From: Streptomyces sp. NBC_00513
GTDB lineage: Bacteria; Actinomycetota; Actinomycetes; Streptomycetales; Streptomycetaceae
Direction of reading: 5' to 3'
Assembly (NCBI RefSeq): GCF_041431415.1
Contig: NZ_CP107845.1
Coordinates: 1,364,001-1,428,000, forward strand
DNA length: 64,000 bases
Shown: piece after piece, positions 24,729 to 34,093 of the stretch
Numbering within the stretch: the stretch's first letter is position 1
Layout of the letters: each line of letters opens with the position of its first letter
Translations under genes and position numbers: made by a program
The notes under the pieces: model-generated
Seen by the model: only the letters and a program-made list of their open reading frames with translations
Database searches by the model: none
What the model was told of the DNA's origin: nothing

Positions 24729-26240
24729 TCAGGCGCTGACCAGGGGGCCGCGCGCGGGCGTGCGCAACGGGGCGTCGAGCTGGGTCAGGAGCCGCTCCAG
24801 GCCGTGCAGGTGGGCCAGCGCGTGTTCGCCGGCGCGCTGCTCGGGGATCAGTCCCGCGGCCGGTCGGCCGTCGGCGCCGGCAGGTGTCCCGGGCGAGATC
24901 AGCGCCTCGACGGCGGTCTCCACGCGCCGGCAGGCCGCCGCGAGCCGGGCGTCGTGGCCGGCGTCCGGGTCGGCGGCCACGGTGACCAGCCCCCGCACCT
25001 CGACGGCGCACTCGTCGAGGAGGGACAGCACGTGGCGTGCCCGTGCCTTGCGGGCCGCGTACGGGCTGAGCGGGTGGACGAGCGGGGCGAGGGAGAGCCG
25101 TACCCGGCCCAGCAGCAGTTCCAGCTCGGCGGCGTGCGGGGCCGGGTCGGCGACCGGTGAGCCGGCCAGTCGGGCGGCGGCCTCGGCCGTGCACGTGCGG
25201 ACGCAGAGCAGGGCGCGCTGGATCCAGGCGTCGTTCGTCGCGTGCGTGGTGACGGGCAGGACGAGGATCACGGCGAGCGCCGCGCAGACCGCGCCGACGG
25301 CCGTTTCCTGGAAGCGCAGCACGAGCAGGCCCGGGTCCAGGACGCCGAGGAGACCGTAGAGCAGGCCGGCCATGACCGTCACGGCGAACATCATCCAGCT
25401 GTACGAGACGGGGGCCGTGTAGAAGATCCCGAAGACGCAGACGGCGACCAGCGCGGCGGTCGGCGCGGGCGCCCCGTCCAGCGGGATGGCGACGAGCAGG
25501 CCGACGCCGATCCCGATGACCGTGCCGAGGACCCGGCGGAAGCCGCGCACCAGGGTCTCGCCGCGCGAGGCCGTGTTCACGAAGATCCACCAGACGGTGC
25601 CGACGGCCCAGTACCAGCGGTCCTCGGACAGCACCTGGCCCACGCTGAGCGCGACGGCGCAGGCGGCGGTGGCCTGGAGGGCCTGTCGGGTGGTGGTCCG
25701 CGCGAAGCCGGTGCCGGGCAGGCCGGGCGGGGTCGGGGGCGGCGGTGTGCGGCGCTCGATCGGCCACAGGACGAAGCGCACGGCGCCGGCGGAGAGCAGT
25801 GCCAGGCCGACGGCGGTGAACAGTTCGGGCAGTTGGGCGGGGACCGCGTGCAGGAACTGGGTGGTGAAGAAGCTCATGAAGGCGAAGACGCCGAGGGCGT
25901 GGCCGCGCGGACCCCAGCGGCGGGCGTAGACCCCGGCGAGGACGACGAGGAGGAACGCCGCGTCGCGGGCGAGCGTGATGCCGTGCAGGGTCGTGGCGAG
26001 GGCCAGTACGGGGAAGCCCGCCAGGGGCAACAGGGCCGTGGTCACCCGCTGGGCGCGCACGGTGGCGTCGAGGACGGTGAACAGGGCCAGCAGGGCCGCC
26101 AGTCCGCCGGTGATGGAGGCGGTCAGGGACAGTCCGGCCAGTTCGGCCGAGGCGACGGCCAGGCCGATGCCGATCACGGCGCGGAGCGCGTTCCTGAGTC
26201 TCATTCGCCCCGGGTCCGGAGCCACGAACATCCTCTTCAC
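24729..26240 (-). CDS. FUSC-family membrane protein
   Basis: A 503-residue inner-membrane protein with two blocks of about five or six helices (about 15-155 and 190-330) and a long cytoplasmic helical tail. The second block has DRWYWAVGTVWWIFVNTASRGETLVRGFRRVLGTVIGIGVG, broken here only by description, which is the fusaric-acid-resistance signature. Family members export aromatic acids or similar compounds. GTG 26240 is taken as start, ATG 26231 is an alternative. It is convergent with the antiporter gene, 22 bases apart. A 316-base region upstream holds a probable promoter and tandem repeats. Confidence 0.85.
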   Translation of the reverse strand: MKRMFVAPDPGRMRLRNALRAVIGIGLAVASAELAGLSLTASITGGLAALLALFTVLDATVRAQRVTTALLPLAGFPVLALATTLHGITLARDAAFLLVVLAGVYARRWGPRGHALGVFAFMSFFTTQFLHAVPAQLPELFTAVGLALLSAGAVRFVLWPIERRTPPPPTPPGLPGTGFARTTTRQALQATAACAVALSVGQVLSEDRWYWAVGTVWWIFVNTASRGETLVRGFRRVLGTVIGIGVGLLVAIPLDGAPAPTAALVAVCVFGIFYTAPVSYSWMMFAVTVMAGLLYGLLGVLDPGLLVLRFQETAVGAVCAALAVILVLPVTTHATNDAWIQRALLCVRTCTAEAAARLAGSPVADPAPHAAELELLLGRVRLSLAPLVHPLSPYAARKARARHVLSLLDECAVEVRGLVTVAADPDAGHDARLAAACRRVETAVEALISPGTPAGADGRPAAGLIPEQRAGEHALAHLHGLERLLTQLDAPLRTPARGPLVSA

Positions 26241-26556
26241 GGCGGTGTGCCGCCCCCCTCGATACGACGCGCGCCGGGCCTGCGTCCGCCCGGGGGTGGT
26301 GGGCGGTGTGCGGGCACGGCGAAGGCGCCACGGTCCGGAGCGGCCTCGTCGCCGTCCGGCGCTGCGTGGCGCCGTAAGTACATGGATAGGACACAGATAA
26401 CCACCCCCGGGCCCACTGGCTCAACTCGGGCTCGGTCGACTGGGCCATTGGCCCTGTTCCGGGCTCGGGATGTGGGCCGGCGCGGACCAAGGGCCCGGCG
26501 TCGCGTCCGTGACCGGGCGTCGCGTCCGTGACCGGGCGTCGCGTCCGTGACCGGGG
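26241..26556. other. Intergenic region before the FUSC gene: AT-rich promoter-like island and tandem repeats
   Basis: No convincing gene. Bases 26370-26402 are AT-rich compared with the surroundings and are the best place for the FUSC promoter on the minus strand. The Lrp-proximal end holds three 19-base tandem repeats, described separately. Confidence 0.5.
26497..26553. repeat. Three tandem copies of a 19-base unit
   Basis: GGCGTCGCGTCCGTGACCG is repeated perfectly at 26497-26515, 26516-26534 and 26535-26553, ending just before the stop codon of the Lrp gene. It is likely a slippage-generated minisatellite and may vary in copy number between strains. Confidence 0.9.
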
Positions 26557-27015
26557 TCAGGCGGGGCGGGGGTAGGTGCGGGACTGTTTCACGCTGCCGT
26601 AGGCGAAGCTCGACTCGATGGAGGCGATGCCGGGGATGGCGTGGATCCGGTCGCGGACCAGGGCCTCGTACGCCTGGAGGCTTTCGATCACGACCCTGAG
26701 CAGGTAGTCGCTGCTGCCCGCCATCAGGTAGCAGTCCTGGATGTGCTCGATGCCGCCGACGTGCCCCTCGAAGATCCTGACGGCCTCGCTCGTGTGGCGT
26801 TCCAGCCGGATCCGGACGAAGACGGTGATGGGGAGCCCGAAGCCGACCTGGTCGACCATCGCCGTGTAGCCGCGGATGAGACCGGCCTCCTCCAGTCGGC
26901 GGACCCGGCGCAGACAGGGCGAGGGGGAGAGTCGGACGCGGTCGGCCAGGTCCTGGTTGGACAGGCGACCATCGGCCTGCAATTCGCGAATGATTTGCAG
27001 ATCGACTGAGTCCAT
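26557..27015 (-). CDS. Lrp/AsnC-family transcriptional regulator
   Basis: A 152-residue feast/famine regulator. The N-terminal helix-turn-helix (about 3-50) reads DLQIIRELQADGRLSNQDLADRV, then SPSPCLRRVRRLEEAGLI. The C-terminal RAM ligand-binding domain (about 65-145) has VRIRLERHTSEAV and CYLMAGSSDYLLRVV, the amino-acid-sensing fold. ATG 27015 follows AAGGAGG. It is divergent from an EamA transporter and an aminotransferase with 90 bases between, so it very probably controls amino acid export and catabolism by these genes, as Lrp regulators often do. Confidence 0.94.
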   Translation of the reverse strand: MDSVDLQIIRELQADGRLSNQDLADRVRLSPSPCLRRVRRLEEAGLIRGYTAMVDQVGFGLPITVFVRIRLERHTSEAVRIFEGHVGGIEHIQDCYLMAGSSDYLLRVVIESLQAYEALVRDRIHAIPGIASIESSFAYGSVKQSRTYPRPA

Positions 27016-27105
27016 CGGCCCTCCTTGGCAGATTCTGCCCCAAAGCTATGCCTGGGAGGCAGAAGTGGCAATCGGCTGCCCCGGCTCAAGCTCTAGCGTT
27101 GCCTG

Positions 27106-28110
27106 GTGGCCGATTCCGGCCCCCTCATGCTGGAGGAACCCTTGGTCACGCAGAGCGTCCTGCCCGCGACGGCTCCCCCGCGCGGGTCCGTCGCGCACCG
27201 GCTCTCGCCACAGGCGCGGGGCACGGCGGCGCTGGTGGTGACCGTGCTGATCTGGGCCGCCTTCGCGCTCAGCGCCCGGGCCCTGAGCACCTCGACCCTG
27301 CTGCCCGCCGACGCGGCCCTGCTGCGGTTCGGCGTCCCGGTCCTGGTCCTGGCGCCCGCGCTGTGGCGGCGGCGCGCCCGGATCGCGGCCGTGCGCCCGG
27401 CGGCCGCCGCGAAGATCGTCTGCGGGGCGGGCGTCCCGTTCTTCCTCGCCGCCATGCAGGGCGGCTCGCTGACCTCGGCGGCGTTCGTCGGGTCGATCGT
27501 CCCCGGCATGGTCCCGCTGTTCGTGTCCGGGCTGATGGTCGCCGGCGGGCGCGGGATGCCCCGGGGGACCCAGGCGGTCGGACTGGCGCTGATCGGCGCC
27601 GGTGTCGGGGCCCTCGTCTGGCGCCACGTCGTCCCGCTGAACACGGACGTGCTGAGCGGCTCGGGGCTGCTGCTGGTGGCGAGCGGGCTGTGGGCCCTGT
27701 ACACGGTGGGCCTCAAGGAGGTCGATCTCGATCCGGTCGGGTCGATCGGGCTGCTGTGCCTGCCCTCGGTCACGGTGATGGGCCTCCTCGTCCTCACGGG
27801 CGTGCTCCCCACCGGCATGGCCTCGGCGACGGGCGGCGACATCCTGCTGTTCCTCGTGGTGCAGGGGCTCGGGGTCGGGCTGTGCGCCGGCCTGCTCTAC
27901 GCGTACGCCATCCGGGCGCTGGGCGCGGAGCGCAGTTCGGTCGTCGGGAGTCTGAGCCCGGTCGCCGTGGTCCTCCTCGCCATACCCCTGCTCGACGAGT
28001 CGCCGACGCTCGCCGTGCTCGTCGGCGTCCCCCTCATCACCGCCGGCGTCGTCCTCGCCAATCGGCGCTCGCGCCCCCGATCCCAGCCCGAGGTTCCCGC
28101 AGATGCTTGA
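27106..28110 (+). CDS. EamA/DMT-family transporter
   Basis: A polytopic protein of up to 334 residues with ten membrane segments in two EamA halves (about 42-160 and 175-315). The first begins GTAALVVTVLIWAAFALSARALS; the second includes LGVGLCAGLLYAYAIRALGAERSSVVGSLSPV. Relatives export amino acids or drugs. The start is uncertain. GTG 27106 could be leaderless, ATG 27127 lies inside, and TTG 27142 has GGAGGA just upstream; the first 30 residues are not conserved-looking. The stop overlaps the aminotransferase start by eight bases, so the two are coupled. Confidence 0.88.
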   Translation: MADSGPLMLEEPLVTQSVLPATAPPRGSVAHRLSPQARGTAALVVTVLIWAAFALSARALSTSTLLPADAALLRFGVPVLVLAPALWRRRARIAAVRPAAAAKIVCGAGVPFFLAAMQGGSLTSAAFVGSIVPGMVPLFVSGLMVAGGRGMPRGTQAVGLALIGAGVGALVWRHVVPLNTDVLSGSGLLLVASGLWALYTVGLKEVDLDPVGSIGLLCLPSVTVMGLLVLTGVLPTGMASATGGDILLFLVVQGLGVGLCAGLLYAYAIRALGAERSSVVGSLSPVAVVLLAIPLLDESPTLAVLVGVPLITAGVVLANRRSRPRSQPEVPADA

Positions 28111-29308
28111 GCTCCTCCTTCCGCCGCCCGTGGATCCGCTGTGGGACCTGACCGAGGCCTTCTGGGCCGACGCGCGGCCCGAGCGGCTGAACCTCGTCCT
28201 CGGGGTGTACCGGGACGAGACGGGCGGCACGCCCGTGATGGCGGCCGTGCGTGAGGCCGAGATAGGTCTGGCGGAACGTTCCGCCTCGAAGGAGTACCGC
28301 GGTCTGTCCGGCAACACCGCCTTCAACCGCGCGATGCTGTCGCTCGTGCTGGGGCCCGGTTCGGGCGCGGCCGAGGCGCCGGCCGAGCGGGCCGTCGCGG
28401 TGCAGACCGTCGCGGGCAGCGGGGCCCTGCGCCTGCTGGCCGACCTGATCTGCCGGACCCGTCCGGGGACCACCGTGTGGATCAGCGACCCCGCCTACGT
28501 CAACCACCGGCCCATCCTGGAGGCGGCCGGGCTGAACGTGCGGACGTACGCCTGGGTGGACGCCGAGGGTCGCCACGACACGGCCGGCATGCTGGCGGAC
28601 CTGGCGCGGGCGCGCCGCGACGACGTCGTGCTGATCCAGGGCTGCTGCCACAACCCCAGTGGGGTGGACCCGTCGCCGCGGGACTGGGAGGAGCTGGCCG
28701 CGCTCGCGGAGCGTGCCGGCTGGGTCCCGTTCGTCGATCTGGCGTACCACGGACTCGGCGACGGCCTGGAGGCCGACCTGGCCCCGACGCGCATGCTCGC
28801 CGAGCGGGTGCCGGAGATGCTCGTCGCGATCAGTTGCTCCAAGAACTTCGGCCTCTACAGCGACCGCACCGGTTGCGCCGTCGTCATCGGTTCCTCCCGC
28901 GCCTCGCTGCGGCACGTGGAGACGGCCCTCCAGAACGCCGCGCGCACGCTCTACTCGATGCCGCCGGAGCACGGGGCCGCCATCGTGACGGCGGTCCTGG
29001 AGGACGAGGGACTGCGGGCGACCTGGCGGGCGGAGCTGAACGCCATGCGCGACCGGATCACGGACAACCGGCGCGATCTGGTCGCGGGCCTGGAGAAGCT
29101 CGGCTGGAGTTCGCAGGCGGACGTGCTCGCACGGCAGAAGGGCATGTTCTCGATGCTGCCGCTCGACCCGCGCCAGATGCTGCGGCTGCGCAGCGGATTC
29201 GCCATCTACGGGACCACCTCGGGCCGGATCAACATCGCGGGCATCCCCTCGCACCGCGTCCCCTGCCTCGCGCAGGGCGTCGCGGCCGTGCTGGCCGAGA
29301 AGAACTAG
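28103..29308 (+). CDS. Class I aromatic/aspartate aminotransferase
   Basis: A 401-residue PLP enzyme of the AspC/TyrB type that exchanges amino groups between an amino acid and a 2-oxo acid. The cofactor Lys247 lies in SCSKNFGLYSDRTG. NPSG-type HNPSGVDP (183-190), the LAYHGLGDG aspartate/tyrosine site and the substrate-binding Arg in GRINIAGI near the end are present. The start DPLWDLTEAFWAD and LVLGVYRDETG match the family. It is translationally coupled to the EamA gene and divergent from Lrp. A hairpin terminator follows at 29358. Confidence 0.93.
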   Translation: MLELLLPPPVDPLWDLTEAFWADARPERLNLVLGVYRDETGGTPVMAAVREAEIGLAERSASKEYRGLSGNTAFNRAMLSLVLGPGSGAAEAPAERAVAVQTVAGSGALRLLADLICRTRPGTTVWISDPAYVNHRPILEAAGLNVRTYAWVDAEGRHDTAGMLADLARARRDDVVLIQGCCHNPSGVDPSPRDWEELAALAERAGWVPFVDLAYHGLGDGLEADLAPTRMLAERVPEMLVAISCSKNFGLYSDRTGCAVVIGSSRASLRHVETALQNAARTLYSMPPEHGAAIVTAVLEDEGLRATWRAELNAMRDRITDNRRDLVAGLEKLGWSSQADVLARQKGMFSMLPLDPRQMLRLRSGFAIYGTTSGRINIAGIPSHRVPCLAQGVAAVLAEKN

Positions 29309-29357
29309 CCGCGCCACCGCGCGGGAGACGGGCCCTCGACCGCCGGGACAACGCCGC

Positions 29358-29401
29358 GGAGCGGCACGCGCCCGGCCGGTCGGCCGGGGGCGTGCCGCTC
29401 C
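29358..29401. terminator. Long hairpin terminator between aminotransferase and metallopeptidase genes
   Basis: GGAGCGGCACGC (29358-29369) pairs with GCGTGCCGCTCC (29390-29401), and the interior CCCGGCCG/CGGCCGGG extends it into a nearly continuous stem. It lies between convergent genes and should act in both directions. Confidence 0.85.
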
Positions 29402-29423
29402 GGGGCGGTTGCCCGGGCGGGCG

Positions 29424-32400
29424 TCAGCTCACCTGGAGGGTGACGTCGTCCACCACGAAGGAGGTCTGGAGGGACTGGTCCTCGGCCCCCTGGAACTGCA
29501 GGGTGACGGTCTGGCCGGCGAACCGGGAGACGTCGTAGCTCTTCAGCGCGTAGCCGGAGTTCGCGTTCACGTTGGACAGCGTCTCCAGCGTCTGGCCGCC
29601 CACCGAGACCTTGAAGGTGTCGTAGACGACGTTCTCGTCCTCGTCGGTGTCGATGTGGAGGTAGAAGGACAGCTGGTGGACCGAGCAGCCCGCCGGGATG
29701 GTCAGCGACTGCGAGGCGCTGTCCGTGCGGCTGGTGCCCCAGCCGTTCAGCCACGCCTTGTACGAGCCGCCGTGCGGGGTCTGGCCGGCCTGGTTGGTGA
29801 TGACGCCCGAGGAGGCGGTCCAGGGGCTGGAGCCGTTCTCGAAGCCGCCGTTGACCACGACCTGGCGCGGGGTGCAGGTGCCGCCGCCGCCCCCGACGGT
29901 CAGGGTGTAGGTGGTGCTGTGGCTGGTGGTGCCGGTACCGGTGACGGTCAGCGTGTACGTGCCCTGCGCGGTGCCCGCGCCGACCTGTACGGAGAGCGTC
30001 GAGGACTGGCCGGACTGGACGGAGGTCGGGCTGAGGGTGGCGCTGACGCCGGAGGGCGCGCCGGAGACGGACAGGGCGACGGTCTGGGCCGCGCCGCTGA
30101 CGGTGGTGGTGTTGACGGTGGAGGTGACGCTGCCGCCCGGGTTGGCGGAGCCGGCCGCCGGGGAGGTGGCGAGGGAGAAGTCCTGGGCGGGGGTCTCGCC
30201 GCCCACGGCCTGCTTCCAGATCGCGTAGGCGACGCCGTCGGCGCTGCGGTCGAGGACCGTGGCGCTGATGTTGTTCGTGGTGTCACAGGCGCTGTGGTAG
30301 CAGGAGTCGTACGCGGAGTTCGCGGTGCCGCCCCACTTGCCGGCCTGGGCGGAGGTCTTGCGGGCGCTGGCGCCGGCCGCGTAGCCGGAGGTGGGGATCC
30401 CGCCCTGCTGGAAGGAGTAGTCGTCGCTGCGGCCCTGGCCCTCGACGTTCTCCTCGGGGGCGAGGTTCAGCGAGGTCCAGTAGGCCTTGAGGGGGGCGGC
30501 CGCGGCGGAGTTGACGTTGTTGATGAAGTAGCCGCCGTTGGTGGAGCCCACCATGTCGAAGTTGTAGTAGGCCTTGATGGCGGTGCGCTCGGCGCTGCCG
30601 AGCCGGCCCACGTAGAACTCCGAGCCGTTCAGGCCCTGTTCCTCGTCGGTCCACCAGGCGAAGCGGACGTGCTTGGTCATGGTGGGGTTCTTCTGGGCGA
30701 GGACCAGCGCGTTCTCCAGCAGGGTGGCGGAGCCGGAGCCGTTGTCGTTGATGCCGGGGCCCGCGGAGACGCCGTCGAGGTGGGCGCCGAACATGACGGT
30801 CTGGTCGGCGGGGCCGCCGGGCCAGTCGGCGATCAGGTTGTTCGACGGGTAGGTGCAGGAGGTGCAGTTCTGCTCGGTGACGGTGAAGCCGGCGGCCTGG
30901 AGCTTGCCCTTCACATAGGCCAGGGACTGGGTGTAACCGGCGCTGCCGGCGCGGCGGTTGCCGCCGTTCTGCGAGGCGATGGTGTTGAACTGGGTCAGGT
31001 GCGCCTGGACGTTGGCGACGCTGATGTTCGGCGGGTCGTTGCCGGGCTGGGTGCCGCCGACGTTGAGCGTGTAGTCGACGGTGTGCGCGAGGCTCGGGCC
31101 CTGGCCCTTGACCACGACGGTGGAGGCGCCGGGGGCCGCGCTGGAGTTGGCGGAGAGGGTCAGTGTCGAGGACTGGCCGGACTGCACGGTGGCCGGGTTG
31201 AAGGTGGCCGTGACGCCCGCCGGCAGGCCGGTGGCGCTGAGGGTGACCTGCTGGGCCGATCCGGTGGTGGTGTTGGTGGACACCGAGGTGGTCACGGAGC
31301 CGCCCTGCTGGACGGTGCCCGCGGCCGGGTTGAGGGCGAGCGAGAAGTCGTCGTTCTGTCCGCTCGGGACGCAGGTCGGGTCGGCGCTCTGGGCGGGCAC
31401 GCTGATGGCGTCCCAGGCGGCCTTGGTCTTGTTGAACAGGTTGCAGGTGGTCGGGTCGAGCGACTTGGCCGCGCCGAGGGTCGCCGTCCGGTACTTCTTG
31501 TAGGACATGCCGCTGGTCTTGAGCAGCATGCCGCCGTAGAAGATCTTGCCGGCGTTCTGGACGCCGACGCCGGTCAGGGTGCTGGAGTTGCAGGTGCTGC
31601 TGTTGGGCTTGCCGCCGCCCGGGTTGGTGCCCTCGGCGAGCAGGTAGAACCAGTGGTTGAGCGGGCCGGCCGCCGCGTGCACCTCGGTGCCGGGTATCGC
31701 GGAGCTGTAGCAGGCCGGGTCGTTGTTGACGGCCGGCGGGTTGTACATGTTCCGGATCGGCCCGCGGCCCTGGAGGTTGATCATCTCGCCGACGGTGTAG
31801 TCCGGGGTGTCGTACGGGGACGGCTCGTTGATGTACGCCTCGGTGAGCGCGCCGAAGATGTCACCGGTGCCCTCGCCGAGCCCGGCCTCCTGGCCGCTGG
31901 TGCCGCCCGGGGTGTTGGAGTCGATGGCGTGCCCGTACTCGTGGGCGACCACGTCCACGCCGGCGATCCACTCGTTGGCGGTGTTGCGGCCGATGGTGAC
32001 GGAGCTGCCGTCCCAGTAGGCGTTGAGGTCGCTCAGGCCGACCTTGCCGGGGAAGCTTCGGCCGTTCCCGCTGACGCCGTTGCGGCCGAGCCACTGACCG
32101 AGCATGTCCCACTGCTTCTGGGCGGCGAACATGAGGTCGGTACAGCCGGTCTCCTTGGAGGTGGCGTTGGTGCTGCCCCAGGAGTCGGAGGACTTCGAGA
32201 AGACGGTGCCGGTGCTGTAGTCGGCGCAGCTCAGGCCGGTGCGGTTCGGGTCGCGCAGGGAGTAGGTGCCGCCGGAGGCGGTGGTGTCGATCGTGAGCGG
32301 GCTCGGGCCGTTCCACTTGCTGGTGCCCGTGCCGGCGACGACCTCGTCGTGGCGGTCGACGATCTTGCCGGTGCGGGCGTCCACGAACACGTGCAGCTTG

Positions 32401-32930
32401 CTCGGAGCGGTCTTCGTGCGGCCGGAGAGGACGGTCTCCCAGGCCAGGACCGGCTTGTCGTCCTTGAGTCGGACGACCAGCCGGCTGTCGAGGACCTTGT
32501 CCACCGAGGCGAGTTCCGCGCGGGAGGTGGCCTCGGCCGTGCGGGCGGCGACGGTCGGGGTGGTCGCCACGTCGATCACGGTCGCGGAGGCCGACTGGAG
32601 GGCGCGGACCCGGCCCTCGCCGTCGGCGAGGACGACCGCGTCACCACCGACGACCGGCAGGCCGCGGTAGCTGCGTTCGTAGGCGACGGAGTACAGGTCC
32701 TGCACCCAGGGGGTGACCAGGCGCCGGTCGTACTGCTGTTGGGGAGAGTTGACGAGGGTGTCGAGTCCGCTGCGGACCGCCGCGTCGGCGGCGGCGACGG
32801 CCCGGGCGGCGGATCCGGTGGGTTGTCCCTGCTGCTGGGGCGTGGCCGAGGCGGTGCCGGCCAGCGCACCGGCGAGGCTCGCGGTCAGCGCCATGGCGGC
32901 CACGGACGCCATCCATCTGGTGGGCTGCAA
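29424..32930 (-). CDS. Secreted two-catalytic-domain metallopeptidase: M4 (thermolysin-like) fused to M28 aminopeptidase
   Basis: A 1168-residue exported protein. Domains in order: signal peptide (1-28, ending GTASA); FTP/PepSY propeptide (about 45-195); M4 protease with HEYGH (330-334) and GLGEGTGD giving the third ligand Glu353; an Ig-like spacer (528-625); M28 aminopeptidase with AHLDG (His718, Asp720), GINDNG (Asp729), TDEEQG (763-764), FDMVG (Asp792) and CYHSACD (His879); a second Ig-like spacer (917-1013) closely similar to the first; and a C-terminal jelly-roll-like domain (1020-1168). It should combine endo- and aminopeptidase cleavage outside the cell. TTG 32930 with GGAG upstream puts the signal peptide at the N terminus; longer starts are unlikely. 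A divergent LysR gene probably activates it. Confidence 0.9.
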   Translation of the reverse strand: MQPTRWMASVAAMALTASLAGALAGTASATPQQQGQPTGSAARAVAAADAAVRSGLDTLVNSPQQQYDRRLVTPWVQDLYSVAYERSYRGLPVVGGDAVVLADGEGRVRALQSASATVIDVATTPTVAARTAEATSRAELASVDKVLDSRLVVRLKDDKPVLAWETVLSGRTKTAPSKLHVFVDARTGKIVDRHDEVVAGTGTSKWNGPSPLTIDTTASGGTYSLRDPNRTGLSCADYSTGTVFSKSSDSWGSTNATSKETGCTDLMFAAQKQWDMLGQWLGRNGVSGNGRSFPGKVGLSDLNAYWDGSSVTIGRNTANEWIAGVDVVAHEYGHAIDSNTPGGTSGQEAGLGEGTGDIFGALTEAYINEPSPYDTPDYTVGEMINLQGRGPIRNMYNPPAVNNDPACYSSAIPGTEVHAAAGPLNHWFYLLAEGTNPGGGKPNSSTCNSSTLTGVGVQNAGKIFYGGMLLKTSGMSYKKYRTATLGAAKSLDPTTCNLFNKTKAAWDAISVPAQSADPTCVPSGQNDDFSLALNPAAGTVQQGGSVTTSVSTNTTTGSAQQVTLSATGLPAGVTATFNPATVQSGQSSTLTLSANSSAAPGASTVVVKGQGPSLAHTVDYTLNVGGTQPGNDPPNISVANVQAHLTQFNTIASQNGGNRRAGSAGYTQSLAYVKGKLQAAGFTVTEQNCTSCTYPSNNLIADWPGGPADQTVMFGAHLDGVSAGPGINDNGSGSATLLENALVLAQKNPTMTKHVRFAWWTDEEQGLNGSEFYVGRLGSAERTAIKAYYNFDMVGSTNGGYFINNVNSAAAAPLKAYWTSLNLAPEENVEGQGRSDDYSFQQGGIPTSGYAAGASARKTSAQAGKWGGTANSAYDSCYHSACDTTNNISATVLDRSADGVAYAIWKQAVGGETPAQDFSLATSPAAGSANPGGSVTSTVNTTTVSGAAQTVALSVSGAPSGVSATLSPTSVQSGQSSTLSVQVGAGTAQGTYTLTVTGTGTTSHSTTYTLTVGGGGGTCTPRQVVVNGGFENGSSPWTASSGVITNQAGQTPHGGSYKAWLNGWGTSRTDSASQSLTIPAGCSVHQLSFYLHIDTDEDENVVYDTFKVSVGGQTLETLSNVNANSGYALKSYDVSRFAGQTVTLQFQGAEDQSLQTSFVVDDVTLQVS

Positions 32931-33014
32931 GAGTCCACTCCGATCGTGTGTGTGGGGGGTCTGGCTGCGCCGAGTATGGGCGTGGACATGGCGAGATTGG
33001 GACATCCCTGCCGG

Positions 33015-33032
33015 CATAAGACCCGCGTTATG
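33015..33032. promoter_or_regulatory. LysR-type dyad between the metallopeptidase and its regulator
   Basis: CATAA (33015-33019) and TTATG (33028-33032) form a perfect dyad over an eight-base spacer, with the T-N11-A geometry of LysR sites. It is the most AT-rich spot in the 135-base divergent region, 34 bases before the LysR start. Confidence 0.55.
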
Positions 33033-33065
33033 GTGCGGTGGGGTCACCCTGCGTAAGCTGCCCGG

Positions 33066-34025
33066 ATGCAGTTGGAGTTGAGACATCTGCAAGCCGTCTG
33101 CGAGATCGCGGAGGCCGGCAGCCTGGGGGGCGCGGCGCGGCGGCTGGGCATCTCACAGCCGGCGCTCTCGGCCCAGTTGCGCAGGATCGAACGGGTCACC
33201 GGCGGCGAACTCTTCGTCCGGGGCCGACACGGCGTGGAACCGACCCCGCTGGGCCAGTTCGTGCTGGCCAAGGCACGCCGCGTCCTCAACGAGATGGACG
33301 CGCTCGGCGCCGACACCCGGGCCATGTCGACCGACGATCCGCTGCGGCTCGGCTGCATCATGCTCGTCCTGCTCGACGGCCTGCTCGCGCGCACCGATCT
33401 GGCCCTGTCCGGGCGGGAGATCACCGTGGACCTGGAGGACTCGGTGACGGCCCTGGTGCGCATGCTGGGCGCGGGCCGCTACGACGTCATCGTGTACGGC
33501 GAGGTCAACGACCACGTGGTTCCGTTGCCCGGCGGTGTCCTGGCCCGAACCCTGGTCCCCAGGGAGCCCTTCTGCATCAGGATGTCCGCCCGGCACCCGT
33601 TGGCCCGACGCGAGGACCTCGAACTGGCCGAACTGGCCGACGAGCAGTGGATGACCCTGGTGGAGGACGACGACGGCGGCCCCGAGGCGCTGATCGAGGC
33701 CTGTGCGAAGGCGGGGTTCGTCCCGTCACTGCGCTATCGGATCATCGACCGCAAGATGCGGCACGACCTGATCGCCGCGGGCCGCGCCATCGCGCTCAGT
33801 CAGCCCACGGCCCCCGTCGTGGACGGCACGGTCATGCGCCCCCTGGTCGGCACCCCGATCACCGGACGCATCCGGCTGGCCTGGAACCGCTCCTCGGTCT
33901 CCGCGCTCCAGGCGGACGTCCTGTACCGCGCGGCGGCGGGCTCGTACCTCGCCAACATCGACAACCACCCCTTCCACCGCGCCTGGTGGGACGCCCACCC
34001 GGAGGTCCACCCGGCCCTCGACTGA
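33066..34025 (+). CDS. LysR-family transcriptional regulator
   Basis: A 319-residue LysR regulator. The N-terminal winged helix (1-62) reads [40 protein letters not shown], here quoted in two pieces in sense, and the [15 protein letters not shown] wing follows. The C-terminal two-lobe effector domain spans about 92-300. It is divergent from the large secreted metallopeptidase. Streptomyces secreted neutral proteases are classically activated by a divergent LysR gene, so that is the expected target. ATG 33066 is the start. It ends convergent to the FUSC gene. Confidence 0.93.
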   Translation: MQLELRHLQAVCEIAEAGSLGGAARRLGISQPALSAQLRRIERVTGGELFVRGRHGVEPTPLGQFVLAKARRVLNEMDALGADTRAMSTDDPLRLGCIMLVLLDGLLARTDLALSGREITVDLEDSVTALVRMLGAGRYDVIVYGEVNDHVVPLPGGVLARTLVPREPFCIRMSARHPLARREDLELAELADEQWMTLVEDDDGGPEALIEACAKAGFVPSLRYRIIDRKMRHDLIAAGRAIALSQPTAPVVDGTVMRPLVGTPITGRIRLAWNRSSVSALQADVLYRAAAGSYLANIDNHPFHRAWWDAHPEVHPALD

Positions 34026-34028
34026 ACC

Positions 34029-34093
34029 GGGGCCGTCAGCGGGCCGGCGGGACCGGGACAAGGGGGACGGCGCGACCCGGGCCGTCAGCGGGC
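34029..34093. repeat. Two copies of a 15-base direct repeat 50 bases apart
   Basis: GGGCCGTCAGCGGGC occurs at 34029-34043 and 34079-34093. The second copy contains the stop codon of the FUSC gene, so the first may be a duplicated relic of the gene's 3' end or a slippage product. Confidence 0.7.

Noticed and set aside
29409..33056. A 1215-codon open frame on the plus strand opposite the double peptidase
   Set aside because: It is the mirror of the real gene. Its translation is Gly/Val/Arg-rich without domains, whereas the minus strand shows a signal peptide and complete catalytic motifs.
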